DNA of 64,000 nt, from assembly GCA_038025085.1 (NCBI GenBank), contig CM076149.1:28863501-28927500 (forward strand). Direction: 5' to 3'. Position 1 is the first letter of the stretch; the number at the start of each line of letters is the position of its first letter. The notes under the pieces were generated by a model. It had not been told where the DNA came from, made no database searches, and worked only from the letters and a program-made list of their open reading frames with translations. The position numbers and the translations under genes were made by a program. The DNA comes from Tetragonia tetragonoides (Eukaryota; Streptophyta; Magnoliopsida; Caryophyllales; Aizoaceae). Positions 33,001 to 45,000 of this stretch are shown one piece after another.

Positions 33001-36000
33001 TAGAAGAGAAAGCAGTTTCCCCATTCCACACATCCTCCCAGAACAGAACCCGTTGACCATTACCCACATTATACCTGACCAGGGGAAAGAACAAGGACGA
33101 TACCTGGGAAACGAACTTCCAAGGGCAAGCATGGGAGATAGTTGAGCTGGCTCGGACGTCCCACCCGTTATGCTGAAGGCCGTACTTGCTTCTGATAACT
33201 CGGTGCCATAGGGAGCCAGATTCTAGGGGGAAACGCCATAACCACTTACCCACTAGCGAAATGTTCTTGGACACCATCCTACCAAAACCCAAGCCCCCCT
33301 CAATTTTCGGCCGGCAAACATGGTCCCAACTAACCAGGTGATCCCTCTTACCCTCTCCAACCCCCGACCAGAGAAAGTCCCTCATCATCCTCTCAATCCT
33401 ATTAGCTACCCCAACAGGAATTTTAAAAAGGGAGAGGTAGTAAAGAGGGATGCTAGCTAGGAAGGAATGCAAAATAGTGATCCTCCCCCCCAACGAGAAA
33501 TATACCCATTTCCAACCATCTAGACGCTTAGCCACTCTAGACACTACCGGTTCCCAAAAGGAAACCGATCTGGGATTACCTCCGAGGGGAACCCCCAAAT
33601 AAGTAAGCGGCCACTGCTGAACCTGACAACCCACTAGACCAGCCAGGGAAAGCAGAACATCCTCCCCCACATTGACCCCTGCCAGACTACACTTAGACAA
33701 ATTAATTCGCATCCCCGACACAACCTCAAAAACTTGTAAGAGCGTGAGTACCCTCTTAAAACCTTCGGCGTCGGTCGACAGGAAGAGGATCGTATCGTCG
33801 GCAAACTGCAGGTGGGAAACACAAACCCTTTCCCGCCCCACCCGGAATCCTTCAACAAGCCCCCGCTCCACTCCCCTATCCAACATTCGGCCAAGAACAT
33901 CAACGACTAGAGTGAAGAGGAAAGGGGAGGGGGATCAACCACGTGACGAAGTGAACCAGTCACGAGCCGCCCCATTAACAAGGACAGAAAAACTAGCGTT
34001 GGACAAACAACCCCTTATCCAGGAGCGCCAACGCCCCCCAAAGCCCTTCCTATCTAGTACGCGATCCAAAAAACCCCAACTAACCCGGTCATAAGCTTTC
34101 TCAAAGTCCAACTTAAAAACAATCCCCGAGTCGTTATTCCGGCGAGCACCATCAACCACCTCGTTAGCAACCAAAGCCGCATCAATGATCTGGCGACCCT
34201 CCACGAAAGCACTCTGGGCAGACGAGATAGTCCCAGTCAAAACCGCCCCAAGTCTAATAGACAGGACCTTTGTCAAAATCTTATAGACGCTGGTGACTAA
34301 ACTAATAGGCCTAAAATCCCTCACCTTAATCGACCGGCCCTTCTTAGGGACGAGGGTAATAAAATTGGAGTTCATACTCTTCCCGACCACCCCTGTGTCA
34401 TGAAACTCAGTAAAAACCCCCAGCAGATCCTCCTTGATGACCTCCCAACAATCCTGGTAATAGGCCATAGTGAATCCATCCGGCCCCGGGGATTTCTCAC
34501 GATCCATCCCAAACACCGCAGCCCGTATCTCCTCTAACTCAAAAAGGCGCTCAAGCCAATCCCGAAGCAATGGCGTAATAGGTGACCACTCAACTCCCTC
34601 CAGCATCGGTCTATCAATCACTTCTTCCTCAAAAAGACCCTTGTAGAAAGCTGTAATCTCATCACTAATCCTATTCACGTCCGTCACACGCTCACCATCA
34701 TCAGTCTCCAACTCCCGAATAAAACTCCTCCGCTTCCCATTAACCACTTCAAAAAACAACCGAGAGCTCACATCCCCCTCCTTCGCCCATCTCCCCTTCA
34801 TCTTCTGACGCTGACTCTGTCTCTCCTTGAGCAAAATCTCCTCTAGACTATTCTTCAAATCAACACTCTTCCTCAGCAACCCCTCAACATGGCCCTCCTC
34901 ACTCAAGGCCCGATCCGTCACCAAAATCTCCTTAAGAATCTCCCCCTTTCGCACCCGCACATCTCCAAACGTCTCCTTGTTCCAAACTTTCAAGCGTTCC
35001 TTCACAAACCTCAATCTCCTCATGAAACAAAACCCCCTCCAGCCCTCAACCTCACACTCCGCCCACCAATCCCGAACCTTAACCCCAAACTCCGCATGGG
35101 AACACCACATATTCTCAAAGCGGAAAGGGGTCGGGCCCCACTGGATGGGAGCAGAATGTAAGACAAGGGGAAAGTGATCAGAACACGAACGGGGCAGGAT
35201 CTCCTGTACCAAAGATGGAAACTCATCCTCAAACTCATTCGTAACAAGGAACCTATCTATCCGAGAGGCTACATCCCGCCTCCCGCTCACACCCCAAGTA
35301 AACTGAGCATTATCGAGAGGCAAATCGCGAAGGGCAGACTCCCTAATAAAAGAGTCAAACTCAATCATACCCCCAGTCAACCCCCTACCACGTCGTTCCC
35401 CCGCGTGACGGATCACATTAAAATCACCCCCAATAACCCATCTAGAGGAACAGAGACCAGCAAGAGCCGCCAGCTCCTCCCAATACGCCTCCCGGTCAGC
35501 AACCCCACACGGGCCATAAATAGAAGACACCCACCAATCACCCCTCCCCCGAACACTCAACAGGACCGACACAGTAAATTGCCCAAACTGGGACTCGACC
35601 CGAGTCGCAAAACGGGTGTCCCAAGCAATAAGAATACCCCCCGACGCTCCTACAGAAGGCAACCAAACCCAATCCTTAGACCCCGCCTCCCATAGGCTTT
35701 GAACAAAAAAAGAATCCACTCCCTCAACCTTTGTCTCCTGAAACATAACCACATCCGGAGACGCCCGGCGGACAACCTCCTGTACTAGACTACGCTTCCC
35801 CACCATCCCCAGACCATTGACATTCCAACTCAAAACCTTCATCTAAGACCACCAATACCCCTAGACCTACGACTCCCCCCTTCCCCATAATTAAGGGTCG
35901 TCTCAAGACCCCGAAGCTCCCTAATACCAACCCTGTTTCTCCGAGAAGGAGGTCCCCTCGGAGACACCTGAACATTAGCCACCTGACCTGTCTTACCAAC

Positions 36001-39000
36001 AACCCGAAAATCAAGATCACGAAGGAGAGCCTGAGGGTCCCGGTCGTCCCTCCCACCCGCTAATGGTGGAATGGTCACAACCGTCCCCCCGGACTCTGAC
36101 TCCCCATGGCACATCGGAGCAACAGAACCTTCCGGCGCTATTGACAGAACTGGCGTTACGCCCAACCTAACATCTCCATCTCCCCCACTTGCACCTGAAA
36201 AAACGTTAGCAGATAACATCTGGTCAGCAATAGAACAAGCAGGAGCTTTTTGGGGAGTAGCAACACAAAGAGAGTAAAAGGGTAAAGGAGAAAAGGAAGT
36301 AGAAAGGTCCTCTTGGGCCCGCGCCCTGGTATCCTCGGCACAAGACAAAGGAACACTGTGAAGGAGCTCCGAACTCTGTTGCGTCGTCACATCCCGATCC
36401 CTCTCAGCACAAAACAAATTTACCTCCTCAACCTCCTCCACCTCCTTATCCTCAAACTCCCTTAACCTGCTCAAAAATAAATCATCATCACCCTCCATAG
36501 ACCCAAGAAGATCATCCTCATCATCATCATCCAGCATTGATTCCCATAAGGATGACCCCCCCTGGGTGCGGTTAAAACCAAAAACAGGTTCCCCACAAAC
36601 CCTCGCCTGAGACAGGACCTTCACCTTTACCCGCTTGCTGGACTCGTGCCCCAACCTCCGCAAGCCAGGTACCAACCTGACACAGGTCTCTAAGTAAACC
36701 CCCTCTCCATGGCGGAGAAGAGGCTACAGCAGCCCGTGACACCTGCCCGCGATCCACCAAGCCACTGTTCTGCCTCACCCCCTCCGACCCCCTAAGAGCC
36801 ACCACACCCCCGCCACCAGGAGACGACCCAGAAATATCCTCCCCACGGGCAGGCCCAGAAGCCGTCACCAGCTCGCCGGCGGTCACAATGCTTTTCGGTC
36901 CAGCACCCTCCTCGTTCGCCGACATCTCTGCCGTCGGACCCACCACAACAACACCCTCCTCCACCGACCCTTCCTCGACCATCGGCAGCTCGGCAGTCGA
37001 AACCACCGCAACAGTTTCACCCCCCGAACCAGCTGCGCCACTCACCCGATCTCGGCGAACCCAGGTAGGCCCTCTACGGGCTTCGCCGGTTCCTTCCGCC
37101 GCCGTCGACACCTGCCGTGACCCTGAGTGCACCGGTCGTGGTGGTCGGCGACCACCGGCGATCCGTCCGGCAGACCCAACCGCGACCGAACCTTCGTGAG
37201 CAGTCCCCAATCTTCTTCGTCCATCTCGCGAAAAGGGCCTTCCATCTAAACGATGGAACACCGACCCAGCATCCCTTCGTAAACGTCGATTGGGCTGTCC
37301 ATAATTAATATCAAATAGCCCAGCACTCTTTACTTGTGGACCGGGCTGAACAAAAGTATCACAATTATTACGAAAATAATTATTATACTTATGTCGAATA
37401 GAGCCTGGCCCAAACCTATTAACAAAACTGGGCTTATTTCCCAATCGCTTAAAAACTGATGAGTGGCCCCTATTAGATGGGCCTACAGGCTCTGTTCCCC
37501 TATTAGATAAGAGAAAATTTTATTAATCAAATAATAAAGAATACAAAAAAGTGGAGGATAAGGTATCCTCAGTATAAAAACTATATACTATCTGCACATC
37601 ACGCCAGAGGCGTTGAACTAAAGTCAACGGAACACCCTTAAAGGCTCCCGCCGCCTTAGCCCAAAGAGAAGCCAAATAAACTATGTGATCCCAAACGTAA
37701 TCAATAGTTTTCCCAGTCCCAGAAAAAATCCCGGTCTCTCCAACAAATGACACCAAAGTAAAGCCATACAAGTACAACGCCACAACAACCTCCCCTCCTT
37801 ACTCTTCCTCATCGCCACAAATCGTATCTGTAAGAAATCGCCCACCGTGGCTGGACACACAAAGCTCTCCCCACACAACAATCTAGTCCATAAACTCCAT
37901 GCAAAGTCAAGACAATCCTCCCCACTATGCCGATTCATCACACAAAATCCAGGTAAAAGGGACTAACTAGGTCTTCTACGCTGTACATATCATAGGTGTT
38001 CACCCTACCTAGCACCAAAGTCCACACAAAAGCGCGCACCTTCAATGGAACCTTAGGCTTCCAAATAAAAGTAGAAAAAGGAAAGTGGGGAAACTGAGAT
38101 GGAAGGCTAATATGGTAGAGGAAGGACTTACAAGAGAAGACCCAGAAGGATCCCCCGTCCAAGTCCTAGAATCATCCCTAGGGACGAGTAGAGTAGAATT
38201 AAGAAAACTCAGGAGGGAAACAAGCTCCTCAATCTCCCATCATGTGGAGGTCGGCGTAAATGTAAGTCCCAGCAAAACTCAGCCACAGGGGCCTCGTGTA
38301 AAGTGGACAGTCGAAAAACCCGGGGATATGGGGAAGAGAAAGGAAGATCCCCCCTCCACACATCCTCCCTGAAACGAACCCGTAGTCCATTACCCACATT
38401 GTACCTGACCAGTGGAAAGAAAAGAGACGATACATGTGAAATGAACTTCCAAGGGCATGCATGAGAGACGTTGGAGCCAGCATGAGCGTCCCACCCGTCG
38501 CACATAAGACCGTACTTGCTCCTAATTACTCGTTGTCAGAGGGAATCAGACTCTAGAGGTAACCACCACAACCACGTACCCACCAACGAAATGTTTTTTT
38601 GACACCAATCTACCAAAACCCAGCCCCCCCTCCGTTTTTGGCCTACAAACACGGTCCCAACTAACCAGGTGATCTCTTCTATCCCCCTTAGCCCCAGAGC
38701 AAATCCCTCATAATCCTCTCAATCTTATTGGCAACACTAACCGGAATCCTAAACGAGGAGAGGAAATAAATGGGAATACTAGCTAAACAAAACTGAAGAA
38801 GAGTAATTCCCCCCAAGGGAAAAATAGACTCCCTTCCAACCATCTAAACGCTTAGCCACTCTAAACACAACTTGCTCCCAAAAAGACGCCGAACGAGGAT
38901 TACCCCCTAAAGGAACCCCCAAATAGGTAAGTGGCCATTGCAGCCCACAAGACAACAGAGGTTTCAAGAACCCCGTCCCCCACATTAACCCCGCCAAGCT

Positions 39001-42000
39001 ACACTTAGACAGATTAACCTTCCTGACACGACCTCAAACACCTGTAACAAAGTAAGCACTCTCTTAAACCCCTCTAACTTAGCTGAGAGCAAAAGAATCG
39101 TGTCATCGGCGAACTGCCCTACTCTAAAACCCTCAACCGCCCCCCGCTCCACACCCCTATCCAACTTACGGCCAAGAACATCAACAACCAAGGTGAAGAG
39201 TAAAGGAGACAGGGTATCTCCTTGCCTAAGGCCCCGCGACGACGTGAACAACTCACGGGCCGCCACGTTAACAAGAACAGACTAGCTAGGAAACCCCTAA
39301 TCCATTACGCCACCTCCCCCCGAACCCTTTTCTATCCATTACCCGATCCAAAAACGCCCAACTAACTCGATCATATGCCTTCTCAAAATCCAATTTAAAT
39401 ACTACTCCCTGAAAGCTAGAATGAGGAGCATCGCCACTAAAGCAGCATCAAGGATTTGGGGACCCTCCACAAAAACACTCTAAGCCATCGAAATCGTCCC
39501 AGACCCAAGTCGAATAGACAAAACCTTCGTAATGATCTTATACACACTCGTAACCAGGCTAATTGGCCTAAAATCTCACTTTAATGGACCGACCCTTCTT
39601 GGGGACTAAGGTGATAAAGTTTTCATACTCTTCCCAATCATCCCATTGGCATGAAACTCACTAAAAACCCCAAAAAGGTCCTCCTGAATCACCTCCTAGC
39701 AATCCTGGTAAAAAGCCATAGTAAAGCCATTTGGACCCGGGGATTTCTCTCTATCCATCCCAAACACCGCAGCCTTAATCTCCTCTAACTCAAAGGGCCG
39801 CTCAAGCCAATGCCTAAGATGAGAAGCAATAGAGGACCACTCCACCCCCTCAATTATCGGCGTATCTACCATTTCCTCTGCAAAAAGGTCCTTATAAAAG
39901 CTAGTAATCTCAGCACTATTCCTATCCACATCTGACACAATCTCACCATCCGCTCCCTCAAGCTCCTTAACATAATTCCTCCTCTTTCCGTTCACCACCT
40001 TAAAGAAAAGCCTGGAATTCACATCTCCCTCCTAGCCCATCTCCCCTTCATCTTTTGCCGTTGACTTTGCCTCTCCTTCAGTAACATCCTCTAAACTATT
40101 CTTAAACTCAACACTCTTCCGTAACAACTCATCATCATGACCCCCCTCACTCAAAGCCTGGTCCGTAACCAAAATGTCCTTAAGAATCTCCCCCTTCTTC
40201 ACCCTCACATCTCCAAACACCTCATCATTCCACACCTTCAAATTATTCTTAACAGACTTCAACTTACTCCTAAAACAATAACCTCTGCATCCCTCAACCT
40301 CACAACTCAACTACCATTCCCGAACCCTCACCCCAAACTCCACATGGGTAGTCCACATGTTCTCAAAACAAAAAGGGGTAGGGCCCCACCTAATAGGAGA
40401 AGAGTGAAGGACAACTGGAAAATGATCAGAGCAAGAATAAGGCATCCATATCGGAGTTCTATTCTGATGCGGGCGGCTCTTGGGACTTACATTTACGTCG
40501 TGCTCCCCATGACCGTGAGATGGAGGAACTTGTTACCCTCCTGAGCTTCCTAAATACTACTCTTCTCGTCCCGAGGGACGACTCTCGGACTTGGGAAGGA
40601 GACTCCACTGGGGTTTTCTCCTGAAAGTCTTTCCTGCATCGACTTAGTCTTCCTTCTCAATTTCCCCATTTTCCCCTTGCTACATATATTTGGAAGTCTA
40701 AGGTTCCTCTGAAGGTGCGCGCCTTCGTGTGGACTTTGGTGTTAGGCAAGGTGAATACGGATGACATGTTGCAGCGCTGGAGGCGTGGTTGGTGTTTGTC
40801 GCCGGGTGTGTGTGTTATGTACCATCACTACTGTGAGGATGGCCTGCATCTGTTTGTATTGTGCAAGTTTGCTCGGATGTTGTGGGGATGTTGTGGGGTA
40901 GGCTGGCTGGGGGAGAGCCGTTTGCTGGCCCTGCTACAGTGGGGCAGTTCCTTCAGATACGATTTGTTGATGGAGGGAGAGGGAGAGAGGGCAAGTTGTG
41001 GCGGAAGTGTGCTTGTCTGGCTATTCTGTGGTGTGTTTGGTTAGAGCGGAACTCGAGGATTTTTTCCGCTTCTAGAAAGACCATCGATTGTGTTTGGGAT
41101 CATATTGTTTATTTGGCTTCTCTTTGGGCGAAGGCAGCTGGGCCTTCAAGGGGATTCCCTAATGAAGAAACAAGAAAGCGATCTAAGCGAAAAGCCGCAT
41201 TACGCCTCTGGGCATTACTAAGGGGAAAGTCCCTAAGAACCGACTCCCTAATGAAGGAGTCAAAATCACCCATACCCCGGTCAAACCTTGCCCACGCCGC
41301 TGCCCCGCATGTCGAACCACATGAAAATCACCCCCAGTGACCCAACTAGGAGAGCAAAGGCCAGCAAGAGCTGCTAACTCCTCCCACAAAGAGTCACGGT
41401 CACCAGCTCCACGCAGGCCATACACAGAGGACACCCACCACCCCGCCCACTAACTCTCAACAACTCTGAAAGAGTAAAATGACCAACATGAATCTCAACC
41501 TGCGATGCAAAATGAGTATCCCAGACAATAAGAATTCCCCTAGATGCCCCAACCGAAGGCACAAAGACCCAATCCTTGGACCATGCCTCCCAAAGACTCC
41601 GAACAAAAAAAGAATCTACTACCTCAACCTTCGTCTCCTGAAACATGACTATCCGGAGATGCACGAGTAACGACTTCCCGCACTAGATCCCGCTTCCCAA
41701 ACCTCCCCAGACCATTAACATTCCAACTAAGAATCTTCATCTAAAACCACTAGCACCCCGACCCCGACGACTACCTCCCTCGATTATAAAAAAAAACTAA
41801 TTTTTGGGGTGCCATGGTGGGAGTCATTAACACTTGGAGAATCAGACTCGTCTGCATATCCTATAACTGTACGGCATAATGTATAAACGTGTTTATACGT
41901 ATCTTTTAGTTTTGGAGTTCCCCCCCCCCCCGCCCCCTGTTTCTAATGGAGCCAAAAAGATCAACCACTCTTTGGCTTTGCAATGTAGTAGCCATATATG

Positions 42001-45000
42001 CTTTAGTTTTGCACGTATTAACAACATGCATTGAGCTAGCTATGTTTATGTGGCTTAAAATCATTGAGCATCCTTTTACTTGTGTGTGATATCCCGGCTC
42101 ACGAAGTGAAGCATTCAGGTGCTTTATCTTGATGGAAACATGAAGGATGCAGAGGTCCTTTTTCAAGATTCTATTCGGATATCAGAGGTGCTTGTTTGCA
42201 CAGAGTGAAGATCCACTATTTGCGTTTTTCTAGTGATATATTCCAATTGGTATCGTTGTACTTGTGACTTTTTCAAATGGTGGCCAATTTTTTTCGAAAT
42301 CCAGTTGGTACCTCTATGTTTGTTATAAATATTCCCTTTCCAATCTTCGTTGCTATTAAATTTACCCTTAAAATGATATTGTAAGATTGGCTTTTCGTTT
42401 TATCTTTATTCCCAATGTTTTCCCTTCATTTTGACTTACCGTTTTTCCCTCATAAATGCTCAACGTTGCTGCTTAAATTCTTGTCTTTATAAACGTCAAA
42501 CTACTTTTGAATTAAAATTACTACATAAACAAAGCCGTTCGCATCTTTATCTATCCCTTATAAGCCTACTAAAATGAGGAAAACCAAGATACCAATGCCA
42601 CACATTCATTTTGGTAACAACAAATTTAACAAGTTATAATGGTTATTGCGTAAACTTTTGACATTAACACAAGGGTATCAACTGGAATTCAAAAAAACAT
42701 CAGCTACCATCAGGAAAAGTTATAAGTACAAATGTACCAACGAGAATTTTCCTATTTAATTTATGTTCGTGTATTGATGCTTCTGTGCAGGAAGGAGGTC
42801 AAGGCGAAACGTACTCTTGCATAAGGAAACTACGATATCTTGCACAGGTTTCAAAATGTCCCCTTCCTAATACATTTTCTAGTGTTTGGCTCATTGGCTT
42901 CAGTAAGGTGTCTATTAGGTGTTGGAGACTGGTAGATTGTTATTAGGAGTTTTTTATCATAATATTTTAAATAAAGAGAACATATAGTTTATTTGGCATC
43001 CCTTTGGGCGAAGGCGGCTGGTGCCTTCAAGGGGGTGCCACTGACGGTCATTCAACGCCATTGGCGTGATTTGTAGATACTTTATTTTTATTTTTGTTCT
43101 TTGAGGATACCTTATCCTCCATTTTGTATTCTTTCACTATTTGATTAATAAAATATTTCTCTTATCTAAAAAAAAATATTTTAAATAAAGAGAAAGTATA
43201 TATCAATAATTTAAAAAACTACAGGCAAGGAGGGGAAGTTGTCCCTCTATCAGAAGGTAACTACAAATTGGCCCAGTTTCGCTGGACCATAGTAATAGAA
43301 TAGCTCCTAAATTCGCTTACGGCCCTAGCAAATAAAGAATCTAAGAAAGTGACCTATCTCACTACATACCAACAGCGATGGTGATCCCATTATACCCTAC
43401 TACCTAGCATCCCTTTTCAGCCAAAGACACACAAAGCCACGAAAACAGCATTCTGCCCCAATAACCTCCTTTGCTTTTCTCTCCCAAACCCCAGAAAACG
43501 CAGCTGCAAGAAATCCATAACACTAAAAGGACCAACCCAACCAAGTAGCTTGAGCTACATTAAAGGTACGAAAAACTTTTTTCACTGTCTCACTATCCAT
43601 CCGACAAAGCAAAGAAATCCAAAACTACTCACAACCTTCTTCTCTGACTCAAATCTTTGATGTTTACTCTATCCATCACCAATGTCGACACAAACGATTT
43701 GCACCTTATGAGGCACCTATGCCTTTCATGCTCCGAATGATGCTATAGGAAGAGAACCCAATAGCATGACTAGTAAAAGTGATTTTTACTTCTTTTCTTC
43801 TTTGCAATAACAAAGACTCCAAAAATGATTGCAACTGTAGACTATGTTTACTTTTGAGCTTTCCATCTCTAGGCGTTATTTTATTTTATTTTTGTAGTTT
43901 TTAGTTTCTGGACCGTTTATCTCCATGGAGGAACTGTTTTGAGCTACTGAGTCTTTCATTTTAGATGTTCTGATAAGTAGTCCAACCAAGGAGATGCTAG
44001 AAACGAAAGAATCCATATAGCTTTTATTTCCTTTTCTGTTTATGTTGGAAGGGAGGGGCGCTTGTTTATTTGTACATATAGTCAAACATACAAAGGATCA
44101 AGTGATATTAAAAGTAAAGAGATATATGTGGATGAACTTTATGTATGAATCTTGTTTTGGATAATGAATATCAGTAACCTTATTTATGCCTGTTTGAAGC
44201 TATATTCGAAGTCTAATGAACGACTTCAAGATGCAGAGAATGTACATAGGAAAATTTTGCACATTATGGAGCTGACCAAGGTACTAAAAACTCCCTTCAG
44301 ATTGGTTTCTGAATCACTTAAGTTGTCAAGCTGTTCCATTTCTTCTTTATTGTTGGCATGATTTTTAGGTAGTACCCGGACTGGTTGGTCATTATGGCTT
44401 CACTGAGTTTATGATATATCATGCATGGATGTTCTAGCTTGCTTCATGTCAATTGTATTTCCATTCATTGAGTAACATTTCTGTGCAAAACCAAGGGAAC
44501 TTTATCTCGGTCGTGGTCGCGGTAACCGTCGCGACTCGCAATATCGCGGATTGGGGTTGTAACGGATGTCGTGAATGTCGTCGCGGCCATCGCGGAGCGA
44601 ACTGGGTATCGGTCGTATCGGCCGTACCGGTCATATATTGGTCGTACCGTACCGGTCATATATCAGCCTTACCGATCATATATTGGTCGTACCGGTCATA
44701 TATCGACCCGTAACGGTCATGAATCGGCCATGTCGGTTATGTATCGGTTGTTTTGAAAACCCCGTTATATAACGGAATATCGTGTATCCTTTACATAACG
44801 GTCGTAATGTAACCTAACGACTATTAATTCCCTGGGAAAACCTCATATAAGACAATCTTACAGTGCTACAAGACAACTGTTACATTTTGAACAAAGAGTG
44901 TTACTTTATTTTAATTACTTCGGTTGTTGAACAAAAGTGTTACTTTGAGACAGAATGGGTTACATTTTAAATAAAAATTATTACTGTTGATAGTTGTACC

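Larger units (their letters stand above)
32113..37502 (-). mobile_element. Full-length L1-clade LINE (5.39 kb) nested in another L1
   Basis: Read on the minus strand it has a short 5' leader, ORF1 (about 37444-35839), ORF2 (35842-32213) and a 3' UTR. The 3' UTR carries hairpin GAGGATATCTTATCCTC (reverse of 32170-32186), AATAAAAAGTTTTTC and a poly(A) tail (T run at 32109-32121). A 19-bp sequence starting ttagataagagaaaa is repeated at 32094-32112 and 37503-37521, proving insertion into the 3' end of the older L1. It is antisense within TPR intron 7. Coding damage is slight, so this is one of the youngest full-length copies here. Confidence 0.92.
31597..42118 (+). other. TPR intron 7 (10.5 kb)
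   Basis: GT-AG intron (donor GTGAGA, acceptor CATTCAG) made up almost wholly of two nested minus-strand L1 elements, described separately. The flanks 31597-32086 and 41791-42118 are AT-rich without other features, apart from a C13 homopolymer block at about 41920. Confidence 0.8.

Noticed and set aside
35174..35695. Plus-strand frame of 173 codons across the full-length L1
   Set aside because: Antisense to the endonuclease domain of ORF2, which has clear motifs on the minus strand.
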